Source of the DNA: CAZFER01 sp964517495
GTDB lineage: Bacteria > Hinthialibacterota > Hinthialibacteria > Hinthialibacterales > Hinthialibacteraceae
Direction: 5' to 3'
DNA length: 64,000 nucleotides
NCBI GenBank assembly: GCA_964517495.1
Contig: CAZFER010000019.1
Span: 19,835-83,834 of the forward strand
Shown here: piece after piece, positions 20,824 to 29,691 of the stretch
How positions within the stretch are numbered: the stretch's first letter is position 1
Layout of the letters: each line of letters opens with the position of its first letter
Notes under the pieces: model-generated
Told to the model about the DNA's origin: nothing
The model's database searches: none
Seen by the model: the letters and a program-made list of their open reading frames with translations, nothing else
Made by a program: the position numbers and the translations under genes

Positions 20824-20876
20824 AGCTTCCCACAAGATATCTACATTTTATATAGATATTGCGAATCAAGGAAGCT
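20824..20876. promoter_or_regulatory. Nested inverted repeat upstream of metY
   Basis: Outer arms AGCTTCC (20824-20830) and GGAAGCT (20870-20876) enclose inner arms ATATCTA (20837-20843) and TAGATAT (20853-20859). The element lies 75 nt after the end of hicA and about 120 nt before metY. It could be an imperfect terminator for hicA (no T tract follows) or an operator or leader structure for the methionine operon. Confidence 0.35.
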
Positions 20877-20951
20877 CAACAAACAGGGGGAGAATTATAT
20901 TTAAGCTAAACAACTTTTTTTCTTTAAATACGGTGCTAAGTTCTTTTATGT

Positions 20952-21140
20952 CTAAAATCTTATTTTAAGCCCTGCTTGTTTACAAATTTCATTAACTGTT
21001 ATTCGGTCAAAAAGCTTGTAACGTTTCACTGGAAGAATCATTTTCCCATTGGAATAAAATGAATGATTCCCTCCTTCACGCAACAAATAAAAACCATTCT
21101 TTTCCAAATGTTTGACAAGTTCTCGGCGCTTTACAGACAA
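20952..21140 (-). CDS. hicA: HicA-family toxin (type II mRNA interferase)
   Basis: 62 aa with a TTG start, chosen because it gives the family's standard N-terminus (SVKRRELVKHLEKNGF). The double-stranded-RNA-binding-like fold signature LLREGGNHSFY contains the catalytic His (residue 26), and VKRYKLFDRIT...ICKQAGL matches the C-terminal half of HicA/YcfA. HicA cleaves mRNA when released from HicB. It starts 5 nt after the end of the upstream hicB reading frame, which carries a frameshift (next entry), so the toxin may be uncontrolled, inactive, or the frameshift may be an error. Confidence 0.82.
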   Translation of the reverse strand: MSVKRRELVKHLEKNGFYLLREGGNHSFYSNGKMILPVKRYKLFDRITVNEICKQAGLKIRF

Positions 21141-21145
21141 GTTTT

Positions 21146-21404
21146 CTAATCCTCAAGTATTACAGGAATTGGTTCATATAACGATCCACCTGGAGGTATT
21201 TCTTTTCCAATATCCCTATAAGCAAGTATCATTTCATGAAGCGCATCTTGCACCCCGGCATTCTTCCAACGAGGAACCTTCCGTTATGACCTCTGGCCAT
21301 TCAACGAGTTGTCCCATGTATCCCCTGGAAATTTTCGTATATTTAGCCGTATACGTGTAAGATCGATCCATAAGTACACCTTGTATCCTGTCTTTTATCA
21401 CCAT
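21146..21404 (-). pseudogene. hicB: hicB antitoxin, interrupted by a single-base frameshift
   Basis: Read from ATG 21404 (or, more typical of the family, ATG 21371), the minus strand gives MDRSYTYTAKY...VEWPEVITEGSSLEEC, the partial-RNase-H fold of HicB. The frame then runs into a stop shortly after a GGGG run near 21253-21258. Shifting by one base at that run restores VQDALHEMILAYRDIGK and ends ...PIPVILED at a TAG at 21146-21148, exactly where hicA begins. Both halves are clearly HicB. The reading is either a genuine inactivating mutation or a homopolymer error. Confidence 0.75.
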
Positions 21405-21746
21405 AAATCGCCCTTGATTACAAAAGAAAGGAAATATATCTGAATTTTTAGTTTATTTGAAAGACAAGTTATTACACCATATAATATTATTTCCAGAGTA
21501 TAGGAATAAAAGTGGATAACATGATTAAGCAGAAACAATCTAAATTAAGGAAGAGATGTGATCAATGGTTTGATGAAACCAGCAAGGTAGAGGTTTTCTG
21601 GACACATTTGAAGTGATTGCCTTAATCAATAAATCAGAACACTCCCACTAAGGTACACTTCCAACATCACACAAATCCCTATAAATTGAAAGAATCACTA
21701 AATGATAATAGTCTATTAGAATATCTAACAGAAAGAGGAATATAAA
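21405..21746. other. AT-rich intergenic region without a convincing gene
   Basis: 342 nt between divergent genes. A 34-codon frame starting GTG at about 21512 (VDNMIKQKQSKLRKR...) has no ribosome site and no recognised relative. The ribosome site AGAGGAA precedes the gene at 21747. No clear promoter hexamers or repeats were found. Confidence 0.4.
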
Positions 21747-23816
21747 ATGATTCGATTCTTTATGCTGACAACGTTATTACTATTATCCTCAAATGCATTC
21801 GTCCTCGCACAACCGGTTTATCTGGACCTTACCTCATTCCTTGATATCGATGCAATACTGGAACCCGGCGGAACAGGCTTGGGCGAACCTCTTCACGAGG
21901 ATGTCCAATGGATCGATGCAAACTCGCTTCCCGCCGGCTATCAGGATAATACCGTGTACGAAACTCCGGATGGACGAACCACATTTCAATTTGAACCCTT
22001 TTTTCAGGAATCCTATGACTCTTTTCTCCTCGATGGCCAACTAATCGATGTACCCGACGGGCAATATGACTCACTTGATTTAGCCTTATTATCAGAACCA
22101 GATAGTTTTATTAACCCATTTGACACGATAGAATTCCGCTATAGCGATGGCTCTAGCGGCTTCGCTCGCTTGGGACCCATCTCAGGCGTACTCTCTCCAC
22201 CCGCTGCGTTCGATAATACATTCTTCCGCTATACTGATGACAGCGGCGTCAATACCATTTTTTCGATTGACACCGATTTTGGTGAAGACGATACCTATTA
22301 TCTTTTGCAAGAACAAGGCAATGGCAATGCAGGCGGCAACCGTTTTATTGATGGCACCGGCTATGCCTTGTACCTATTTGATGAACTCCAAGGGGTCGAA
22401 GAAGGCACCCTTGGCGTAACCGTCGGGAATAATTTCGTCATTTCCATCGCCACCGAATATTGGGATCCAAATGCTTCCACCACAGAAGGCTATACCGTCC
22501 TCGCCAATTCAATGGAACTTTATGATGGATTCGAACATCGTTCCCTTGGCAATCTGAAGCAATACACCTTTGATGTCACACCATACCTGCAAGAAAACAC
22601 CGGCGAACTATGGGTACTATTCACAGATGCAACCCCTTCAAATGGCTGGGGGCCCTATTTGCAAAATATCACATTATTTACGGGGGAAACTCGCGTTTTC
22701 GAAAAAACCCTTGACGTATCAGTCGATTCATCCAACGCTGACGTATACGCCATGTTCCAAACCGATGGAAATGAAGAAGAAGCGAACTATCTGTATGATA
22801 ACAGTGCCTCAGGTCCATCCAATCGTGGACATCGTTTTGCTGATGGTAACGGCTCATTAACCTACCAATTCGATCTTCCCGATGATGTGCAAGAAGCAAA
22901 ATTAACCGTCGATATGGCCAATAATTTCGTTGTTTCGCTCTCCGGTCCTTCTGATGTGATCCGTTATGACAGCATGACTGTAGGTACCGCCGATGAAAAT
23001 GACTACCTCATCGATGAGGGAGGAAGCATCCCTGGTAGCGATTTCCGCTTTGCGGATGGAAACAATTACATGGTCTATCAGTTTGATCTCCCCAATGATA
23101 TATCAACCGCTTTAGCCAATATCCACGTCGGTAACCAGTTTGTAATCGAAGTCGCTTCCGGTGAAAATGGCGAGTTCCAGGTCAAAAAGGATTGGGTGGC
23201 CGAATCGGGTGAAGAAACCACCGACAATAGCAATCTTGATTTTTACCTCATCAACATTTCCTCTTATCTCAGCAACAATCCGGAAAACATTGTGCGTATA
23301 CGCCTCTCTGATGGAATCCCCACCAATGGATGGGGACCATACTTAAAGAGCATTGTTATTGTGAATAAAGAAGAATCAGGGGAAAACACGTTTGAAGAAG
23401 TGCTCAATTCCATGGATATGTTTGGCGAAGACATCCATAACGAATCCAACAAAGACTATTACACCATCGATCTATCATCCCAACTGGAAAATAACCCAGG
23501 CAACGAAGTCTTCGTCCAATTTACCGATGCCAGCACCGGCGATGGTTGGGGACCCGGCGTATTTTGGATGGCTGTCTATTCCGGCGAACTCGAAATCCTG
23601 ACTGATCGCAACGTATTCGAAAACCTTAAAACCGTGGAGGGACTACCAGAAAATGGTGGATTAACTCTACTGAATCGCCGCTATGCCCTTGATACAGAGA
23701 AAACCCTATCCGAAATCGCTCTCCCCTCACCTGAATCGGATAATAACGTCATTATATTCGCTGCAACCTTGAACAGCGCTGAAACATCCGTACCCAACTG
23801 GATGATTTATGAATAA
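21747..23816 (+). CDS. Secreted multi-repeat protein with GWGP motifs and PNW tail
   Basis: 689 aa, acidic, with a signal peptide (residues 1-21, ending FVLA). After about 160 residues of unique sequence there are repeated modules. Three begin with (N)RFxDGxxYxLYxFD(L)P and end in VGNNFVIS-like strands (about residues 190, 365 and 430). Three further segments have a YLxxN...(S/T)DxxPxxGWGPxL pattern (about residues 280, 510 and 590). These look like tandem jelly-roll domains, possibly carbohydrate-binding. The C-terminus ETSVPNWMIYE matches that of the secreted protein ending at 10919. Its end overlaps the pseudopilin start by 8 nt, implying coupled translation. Family not recognised. Confidence 0.65.
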   Translation: MIRFFMLTTLLLLSSNAFVLAQPVYLDLTSFLDIDAILEPGGTGLGEPLHEDVQWIDANSLPAGYQDNTVYETPDGRTTFQFEPFFQESYDSFLLDGQLIDVPDGQYDSLDLALLSEPDSFINPFDTIEFRYSDGSSGFARLGPISGVLSPPAAFDNTFFRYTDDSGVNTIFSIDTDFGEDDTYYLLQEQGNGNAGGNRFIDGTGYALYLFDELQGVEEGTLGVTVGNNFVISIATEYWDPNASTTEGYTVLANSMELYDGFEHRSLGNLKQYTFDVTPYLQENTGELWVLFTDATPSNGWGPYLQNITLFTGETRVFEKTLDVSVDSSNADVYAMFQTDGNEEEANYLYDNSASGPSNRGHRFADGNGSLTYQFDLPDDVQEAKLTVDMANNFVVSLSGPSDVIRYDSMTVGTADENDYLIDEGGSIPGSDFRFADGNNYMVYQFDLPNDISTALANIHVGNQFVIEVASGENGEFQVKKDWVAESGEETTDNSNLDFYLINISSYLSNNPENIVRIRLSDGIPTNGWGPYLKSIVIVNKEESGENTFEEVLNSMDMFGEDIHNESNKDYYTIDLSSQLENNPGNEVFVQFTDASTGDGWGPGVFWMAVYSGELEILTDRNVFENLKTVEGLPENGGLTLLNRRYALDTEKTLSEIALPSPESDNNVIIFAATLNSAETSVPNWMIYE

Positions 23817-24363
23817 GAATAAAGCCTTTACGCTTATTGAATTGTTGATTGTCGTCGCCATTATTGGAATCCTGGCCGCCATTGCGGTGCCTAACTTTAT
23901 GAACGCCCAGATTCGAGCCAAAGTAACTCGCGTCGAGGCGGACTTCAAAACGTTAGCCACCGCTTTGGAGGCCTATCATATTACCAATGGCAACTACCCC
24001 GTGGCTCACTTGCTCGATCAGCAAATAGCCTCTGGGACCGCCTTGAGCCGGTTTTCTGCTCTAACCACACCGATCGCATTCATTTCATTTTACCCTTCCG
24101 ATCCTTTTGGAAAAAAGAAGGAGGGACCCAATTTCCATACCGAGACCTACGATTACTATGACTGGACCTCAGCCAAACTCGCCAATAACTACCCCGCTTC
24201 CACGCGGGGTGCCTATTGGCGAATCGCCAGCGCTGGCCCGGATAAAATCCAACGCGTCGGTTTCAGTGTCGATTACGATCCCAGCAACGGAATCCTCAGC
24301 CTGGGCGACATCGTCCGCCTCGGCCCTCAATGGAAACCATTCGACAAGAGCCGATTACAATGA
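23809..24363 (+). CDS. Pseudopilin-like protein (type IV pilin/T2SS N-terminus)
   Basis: 184 aa. The N-terminus AFTLIELLIVVAIIGILAAI is a class III prepilin signal: the cleavage site is A6/F7 rather than the usual Gly/Phe, with Glu at position +5 and a hydrophobic helix. The globular part (about 50-184) has the sequence style of orphan 'prepilin-type cleavage/methylation' proteins: NAQIRAKVTRVEADFKTLATALEAY and, near the end, YDPSNGILSLGDIVRLGP in two parts. It would be processed by a prepilin peptidase and assembled or displayed at the envelope. No T2SS machinery is nearby. It overlaps the preceding secreted-protein gene by 8 nt. Confidence 0.8.
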   Translation: MNKNKAFTLIELLIVVAIIGILAAIAVPNFMNAQIRAKVTRVEADFKTLATALEAYHITNGNYPVAHLLDQQIASGTALSRFSALTTPIAFISFYPSDPFGKKKEGPNFHTETYDYYDWTSAKLANNYPASTRGAYWRIASAGPDKIQRVGFSVDYDPSNGILSLGDIVRLGPQWKPFDKSRLQ

Positions 24364-24385
24364 ACCTTGTATTATATGGATGATA

Positions 24386-24892
24386 TCACCTTTTCCAATT
24401 CGTACGAAAATCTAAAAGATGTCCAAACTGAAAAGCATTGAATGATTGGATTCCAAACTGCGCACATACGTCCGGAATCCTGCGATTATGACGTTGGCTT
24501 CTGGGTTTGGAACTTTCGGTTGTGACAACCGACCGGCTTGTAGGATCAACTAAAGCGTAAGCAATTAAAAACGGATCACGACCAATTGCCTCTAGCTCTA
24601 TATCATTAAGGTCAGGGGCATATCCCTCATTTGTAACCTTTCGAACGAGATATATATCCACCTCTTCTTCGAAGCATAATGCGCTTTGTGTTGTGCTCTG
24701 TTTTGCCCATTCTGCTAGAGTATCTTTTCCCTTTTTCCCTTCCTTTATTTCTTCATAAATCTCAATAGGGATTTTAACCCTGCCCTGCTCTCCTTGATAA
24801 ATGAGCCATGTCCAATACTCGTCAACACGTCCAATTGGATAGTAGTCCCGGTTGGCATCGATTAGAACGTTTGCATCTCGAAGATAAAGCAA
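24386..24892 (-). CDS. DUF4411-type PIN-domain toxin
   Basis: 168 aa. It begins LRDANVLIDANRDYY, the PIN-domain first strand with the leading acidic residue. Other acidic positions follow in EIYEEIKEG, GRDPFLIAYAL and the C-terminal region, as in DUF4411 proteins, which are predicted ribonuclease toxins. The TTG start is preceded by TAGGAG. It lies 10 nt after the ImmA/IrrE-type gene and is the downstream member of a well-known predicted toxin-antitoxin pairing. VVTTESSKPRS matches the family's conserved T-x-E stretch. Confidence 0.78.
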   Translation of the reverse strand: MLYLRDANVLIDANRDYYPIGRVDEYWTWLIYQGEQGRVKIPIEIYEEIKEGKKGKDTLAEWAKQSTTQSALCFEEEVDIYLVRKVTNEGYAPDLNDIELEAIGRDPFLIAYALVDPTSRSVVTTESSKPRSQRHNRRIPDVCAQFGIQSFNAFQFGHLLDFRTNWKR

Positions 24893-24902
24893 TAATAATC
24901 TC

Positions 24903-26111
24903 CTATATTACATGTACAGGTCGAGCAGCTTCAATGACTCCCTGAACATTTTTGGCCTTTACTCCTAGAACAATTCCAGCCTTTGTTGTGCTCAAAGCAC
25001 CACTATACATCATTCGGTCAACGAGATGAACAAGGGCTTCACCAACTTTACGTTTCTGAAGATTATAATAACTCGGTCCCACGTTTTTTTCTTGTTCACG
25101 ACGCTTGGCGCGCTCACAAGCTTTACTATCAAGAAAGTCCTGTCGGAAAGTTTTTCGTAATTTTTCATAATGGTCATAGTCAAAACGCCCTATACGATAA
25201 AGTTTATACGCTACCATGGTGCTGCTCACATTGTGTGTTCTCCCCAAAACACTGATTTGTTCTTTAGCATCTGCAATATCTGTTTGCTTATCTAATTCAA
25301 TATCCTTTAATACCACCTCCGGAAGCAGGAACTCGCTTGCCACGTCATTACAAAATTTTTCAATGCTTTTTACAGCAAATTCACCGCTGACGCCTGAAGC
25401 GCCAAGCCACAAATGAGCCAGTTCATGAATCAAAGTGAAGCACAATGCACCTTTGGAGTCGTTCGCATTGATGGCGATGAAGGGCGCAATATCGTCAGCG
25501 AGAGCAAATCCTCGAAATGCATCAACATTAATTGTCGTGTAATAGTTCCCAAGATTATCAACCAGTATTACGAAAATACCAGCCTTTTCTGCTTGTCCCC
25601 GAAGATAAGAAAAAGCGCCCTCAATTCCTGCTTTGTGGCGGTATTCTTCAAGATCGAAAGACATATGTTTACGAATTGAATGTACGACAGTTTTTACACC
25701 CTCTTTCATTTCACTAGAACCGATAAAAGTCAAAGGCTTGGCTTCATCTTCTTCAATCAACATAGCGCGCACGAGAGACTGACGCGCATAAATTTTTCTA
25801 ATGACAATATCTACAAGAACATTATCGGAATGATCGATGGTTTCCGGGAGTTTACGGTAATCCCTGCCTCTGTCTCCTATTCGTGGCCGATCACTGAGAT
25901 AGAAGGTTAGAAGGGGACGTCGATAGTGTTTCGCCATCTTGACCAACATAGATCGTGTCGGAATTTTTTTTCCTTCTTCTAAATCTTTAAGCCGCTCAAT
26001 TGGAGATACACCGCCCACCTCGTTAATATTTAGTCTTTTTACGGCCTCTTCAGGTGTAATACCTGCTGTTTCACGTGCCCATCGTAGTATGTTTGGATTC
26101 ACCTTTGGCAT
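24903..26111 (-). CDS. XRE/ImmA-IrrE zincin protein, antitoxin partner
   Basis: 402 aa. Residues about 5-75 form a helix-turn-helix of XRE type (LRWARETAGITPEEAVKRL). A linker follows, and then a zincin peptidase domain with LIHELAHLWLG near residue 230 (HExxH) of the ImmA/IrrE family. The C-terminal 120 residues are helical and basic. In this pairing the protein is thought to repress the operon and to neutralise or process the PIN protein encoded directly downstream. No signal peptide. The gene pair is a self-contained island between convergent neighbours, consistent with mobility. Confidence 0.82.
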   Translation of the reverse strand: MPKVNPNILRWARETAGITPEEAVKRLNINEVGGVSPIERLKDLEEGKKIPTRSMLVKMAKHYRRPLLTFYLSDRPRIGDRGRDYRKLPETIDHSDNVLVDIVIRKIYARQSLVRAMLIEEDEAKPLTFIGSSEMKEGVKTVVHSIRKHMSFDLEEYRHKAGIEGAFSYLRGQAEKAGIFVILVDNLGNYYTTINVDAFRGFALADDIAPFIAINANDSKGALCFTLIHELAHLWLGASGVSGEFAVKSIEKFCNDVASEFLLPEVVLKDIELDKQTDIADAKEQISVLGRTHNVSSTMVAYKLYRIGRFDYDHYEKLRKTFRQDFLDSKACERAKRREQEKNVGPSYYNLQKRKVGEALVHLVDRMMYSGALSTTKAGIVLGVKAKNVQGVIEAARPVHVI

Positions 26112-26422
26112 GGCTCATTCTCGCTCAACTTCTGAGGATTTAGCAATAGTTTGCAGATATCGCCTTATAGCGACTAAATCAACTTTCACCTCATATTAAT
26201 ATATAATCACATTTTCCTTTTTTATAGAGCGAATTATCATTCATTTTGGCAAAGTTACCCCAGTACCCGACATCCGTTTATACACTAACGGCAAAACAAA
26301 CATTCCCATAATGATTGCCACCTGATATCCAGTGCACTGATATCTTTTCTCTATTCCCATTTTGGATATAGAGAAAAACGATTCACCATTCTATTGTCTT
26401 GAATTCAAACAGGAGGAACATC
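26112..26422. other. Intergenic region, AT-rich
   Basis: 311 nt between divergent genes. It ends in an excellent ribosome site (AGGAGGA) before ATG 26423. No gene or clear repeat is visible. Confidence 0.4.
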
Positions 26423-26896
26423 ATGAACAAAAATAACGCATTAATTCTTATCATCGGGGCCATGCTGGTTCTGGTCATTTCCCTGCCACTCGAATGGATG
26501 TCCATCCAAAACGCCAGTGCCAATTTTAGTGGCCCTTTCCAGGAATTGGGGAATAGGATGACTCAAACGTTAGGAAAAGTATCCATGTCCGTTACCGGCT
26601 TGAACGGCCATGTCACCTTTCTTTTCAAAATGCCCATATGGCTGATTGTCGTGATTGGGCTGATAGGCGCATTATTATCCATGCTAAACACTCTAAAAGT
26701 AACCTCCATGCCTCAGCCAGTACCTCTCATTCTTTTAGGTTTTTCCATATTGTATATGATTATCGCCCTCTTGATCGCCATTGGCAGTGGTAATGCATCG
26801 GTTGGAATTGGCGTGTTCGTTGGCCTCTTGGGGAACGGCCTGGCCATTATACATGTCCTCGCAGGTCAGTCCCCTGAACAGGAAAATATACTGTAA
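26423..26896 (+). CDS. Hypothetical four-helix membrane protein
   Basis: 157 aa from the ATG at 26423, which is preceded by AGGAGGA with ideal spacing (the frame is open from 26399, but that start lacks a ribosome site). Hydrophobic segments lie at about residues 6-24, 72-92, 98-120 and 125-147. A loop of about 45 residues after the first (SIQNASANFSGPFQELG...) would be periplasmic. No family recognised. The zinc-ribbon gene begins 61 nt downstream and may be cotranscribed. Confidence 0.6.
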   Translation: MNKNNALILIIGAMLVLVISLPLEWMSIQNASANFSGPFQELGNRMTQTLGKVSMSVTGLNGHVTFLFKMPIWLIVVIGLIGALLSMLNTLKVTSMPQPVPLILLGFSILYMIIALLIAIGSGNASVGIGVFVGLLGNGLAIIHVLAGQSPEQENIL

Positions 26897-26957
26897 TACC
26901 TATCATTTTTATCATCTTAATATTTTTTTCCCATCATACTGGCAAAAGGAGGAAAAA

Positions 26958-27164
26958 ATGCAAGAAAAGTGGACCTGTCCCAAATGCAAAAACACCGAAT
27001 TTGATGTCGGCCAGTTTCAGGCAACCGGTGGAGGATTTGCAAAATTATTTGATATTCAAAACAAAAAATTCTCTACCGTCACCTGTACGCGATGTTTATA
27101 TACGGAAATTTACCGAACCGATACCAGCAACTTGAGTAACGTCTTCGATTTCTTCACTCAATAG
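26958..27164 (+). CDS. Small zinc-ribbon protein
   Basis: 68 aa from ATG 26958, chosen for its ribosome site AAAGGAGG; the longer open frame upstream has none. Two CxxC knuckles (CPKC near residue 8 and CTRC near residue 45) frame a short beta-ribbon, ending in a YTEIYRT strand. This is the layout of the small 'zinc ribbon' or nucleic-acid-binding proteins of about 65-75 residues found in many bacteria. The function is unknown. Confidence 0.68.
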   Translation: MQEKWTCPKCKNTEFDVGQFQATGGGFAKLFDIQNKKFSTVTCTRCLYTEIYRTDTSNLSNVFDFFTQ

Positions 27165-27185
27165 CTGCTTCCACTCCACAAACCT

Positions 27186-27214
27186 CACAAGCGGCGGGAC
27201 TCCCGCCGCTTGTG
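27186..27214. terminator. 13-bp perfect hairpin between convergent genes
   Basis: CACAAGCGGCGGG (27186-27198) and its exact reverse complement (27202-27214) with a 3-nt loop. It lies between the zinc-ribbon gene and the symporter gene, which converge. It is followed by ATTTATG rather than a T run. Confidence 0.65.
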
Positions 27215-27253
27215 GATTTATGAAACACGTCTTTCCAGCATAAATGAGCCGGT

Positions 27254-28930
27254 TTAATAACCATGTACCTTTTTCGCCAGAAATTCCTTTATATCATCAG
27301 GCGTATCACATCCCGTGGCGATTGAAACCACGATATTCGCGATGATTGCCAGCGGTGCACCTAACCAGGCGAAATACCAGGCATCCAAATAATAGGTTAT
27401 TGTTTCATGCGCCGGTAATGTCACTCCATATTTACCACACACAAAATAAACCAAAGCAATAAGGGAAACCGCACTGCCCGTAATCAAACCAGCCCAGGCT
27501 CCCGCCCGGTTTGATCCACTCCACCAAATCCCAAGTAAAAACAAGGGGAAGATCGTACAACCCGCCAACGAAAAAGCCACCGCCACCAACTGAGCAATCA
27601 ATCCAAGTTTCAACAAGGCAACAACTGTCACCGCAATCGCCATCAACACCGTTCCCACACGGGCCATGATCATCTGAGTATGCTCAGATGCCTGAGGATT
27701 GATAACCCTGAAATAAAGGTCATGGGAAAACGCGGATGCTCCCGCCACCAAAAGCCCGGAAACTGTCGAAAAGGCCGCTGACACGGCCCCGGCAGCCAAA
27801 AAGCCCACAATCAACGAGAACACATTCCCTAACTGGGCGGTATAGACAACAATCGCGTCTTTATTCAATTTCCCAATTTCCGGATGGGCAGAAAGGATTT
27901 TTCCAAATGCGGAATAAACCGGAGCGCTCCAGTAAAGCAGGCAAATAAAGAACAAACCCCATACCACCGACCAACGCGCATCCTTCGCGCGTGGAACAAC
28001 ATAAAACCGTTGGATAACATGCGGCAATCCCGCCGTACCAATCATTAATGAAAAACATATCGCCATCCATTGAAATGCAGTCATGCCTGTCGCTGGATCC
28101 CACGGCATCGCAAATTCAGGTGAAGGTAAAATGCCAAAATCATTTCCAATCGAATTCACACCCTTCCCAGGCTCCAAACCACTTACGATATCCGATACCA
28201 CAGAGCCATATCCAACTTGAGGAAGTAAAAAGAAATAACCATACATATAGCAAAGAATAAACAAGGGTATCATAAACGAAATAATGATGATGACATATTG
28301 AATCTGCATATTTTTGGTGACACCCAGCATCCCCGATATCAGGGTATAAGCAAGCACCACCGAACTCCCAATAATGACCGCATAGGCATAATCGATCCCC
28401 ATAATCCACTTGAACATCAAGCCGATTCCCGCGAATTGGCCTACGCAATAGGTGAAGGAAATAAAGATCGCCAAGCAGGCTCCAAACGCACGAAGCCCTC
28501 GCGAATAATACCTGTCACCAATAAAATCGGATGCCGTGTACTTTCCAAAACGGCGAATCTGCCCCGCCATCAAAATCAACAATAAAACATACCCACCGGT
28601 CCAACCCACCACATAAGACAGGCCGTGATAACCGGAACCATACATGATGGCAGCCATACCCAAAAAGGAAGCCGCACTCATCCAGTTCGACGCAATCGCC
28701 ATTCCGGCGCCCACAGGTGAAATCTTTCGTCCCGCCGCCCAATAGGACGATGTATCTTTCGCCCGGTGAAAAAGCCCCACCATAATAAATGTCACCAGCA
28801 AAGCAATCATAATGAGCGCTGGACCAACTTTGAACGTGCCCTCCAACTGGGTGGCGCTTTGTGCAAATGCCGAATGACCGGCAAGTAAAACGAATAATGT
28901 TATTAAAAACGATCGGTTCAATCGAAACAT
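27254..28930 (-). CDS. Sodium:solute symporter, ActP-like
   Basis: 558-aa integral membrane protein of the SSS family. An N-terminal signal-like helix (residues 1-23, ending AFA) is followed by about 13 transmembrane helices. Family signatures include SSYWAAGRKISPVGAGMA and, later, SAAFSTVSGLLVAGASAFSHD, typical of acetate/monocarboxylate-type carriers that pair with DUF4212 subunits. It would take up a small carboxylate with Na+. The preferred substrate is not certain. Shine-Dalgarno GGAG. It lies 29 nt after its probable subunit gene. Confidence 0.87.
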   Translation of the reverse strand: MFRLNRSFLITLFVLLAGHSAFAQSATQLEGTFKVGPALIMIALLVTFIMVGLFHRAKDTSSYWAAGRKISPVGAGMAIASNWMSAASFLGMAAIMYGSGYHGLSYVVGWTGGYVLLLILMAGQIRRFGKYTASDFIGDRYYSRGLRAFGACLAIFISFTYCVGQFAGIGLMFKWIMGIDYAYAVIIGSSVVLAYTLISGMLGVTKNMQIQYVIIIISFMIPLFILCYMYGYFFLLPQVGYGSVVSDIVSGLEPGKGVNSIGNDFGILPSPEFAMPWDPATGMTAFQWMAICFSLMIGTAGLPHVIQRFYVVPRAKDARWSVVWGLFFICLLYWSAPVYSAFGKILSAHPEIGKLNKDAIVVYTAQLGNVFSLIVGFLAAGAVSAAFSTVSGLLVAGASAFSHDLYFRVINPQASEHTQMIMARVGTVLMAIAVTVVALLKLGLIAQLVAVAFSLAGCTIFPLFLLGIWWSGSNRAGAWAGLITGSAVSLIALVYFVCGKYGVTLPAHETITYYLDAWYFAWLGAPLAIIANIVVSIATGCDTPDDIKEFLAKKVHGY

Positions 28931-28959
28931 GTCAAATCTCCTATGTGTCTAAGATGTGT

Positions 28960-29691
28960 TTATTCATCCGGGAAGTTATATTGTTTGTTGGAACGGTCCG
29001 TCTGGAACGCATATATCCAACACAAACCGACAAACAAAATCAACAAAAACTGCGCCGTATACCAGTAATGGAAAGGAAATCCTAAAAATCGCATATCGGT
29101 CAGGAAACTTTGGTTATGAACCAAATACAATTCCATAATGACTGGCAACTCATCACTGTATTCTTCTGATGGATTCGAAATCATTGAATACGATAACAAA
29201 TCTCCACGCAGTTTATCAAAACCACTCACTTGAAGGCCAATCACATCCTTGGCGAGTGTAACAGCGGCCTGCGTATCTTCTCCCGTGATTGTTGACTGTT
29301 GTTCGCTTGAAACCAATCCTAATATGGTTTGCGTTAATGAGTCTTTCAATACTGTCTTTTGATCATCCGTTAAAACAATATTCTTGCCTAACACGTTTAA
29401 ACATACTCTGGCGAATTCCTGTTTCTCCTGCACACTTGCACTTCCATCTTTTACCTTCGGCCATACCGACTCAAACGTCGTATAACCCTCCTCGGGTGTT
29501 GGTTGATTAAACACCATAAGCAACACCTGAAATCCAAATACGGCCAGAACCCAAACCAAAACCATCGATATGATCATTTTCATATTGGCCCGCGAATGGG
29601 CTGTCTTTGGTTTAAAAAAGTTCACATTGTAGTCTGATGATTCCGAGTTGGTTGATGGTCGATCCACCACGCCTAAAGGTTGTTCAGACAT
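28960..29691 (-). CDS. DUF4212 symporter small subunit with large periplasmic insertion
   Basis: 243 aa. Small subunits of this family are usually 80-110 residues with two helices. Here the first helix (about 37-59, MIISMVLVWVLAVFGFQVLL) and the second (about 208-230, FLLILFVGLCWIYAF) are separated by about 150 residues, predicted extracytoplasmic. The C-terminal DRSNKQYNF matches the family's D-R-x-x-x-x-Y tail. The N-terminal 35 residues are polar and cytoplasmic. It precedes the SSS symporter gene as usual. The extra domain has no recognised motif; it might control transport or sense a ligand. Ribosome site GGAGG. Confidence 0.72.
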   Translation of the reverse strand: MSEQPLGVVDRPSTNSESSDYNVNFFKPKTAHSRANMKMIISMVLVWVLAVFGFQVLLMVFNQPTPEEGYTTFESVWPKVKDGSASVQEKQEFARVCLNVLGKNIVLTDDQKTVLKDSLTQTILGLVSSEQQSTITGEDTQAAVTLAKDVIGLQVSGFDKLRGDLLSYSMISNPSEEYSDELPVIMELYLVHNQSFLTDMRFLGFPFHYWYTAQFLLILFVGLCWIYAFQTDRSNKQYNFPDE

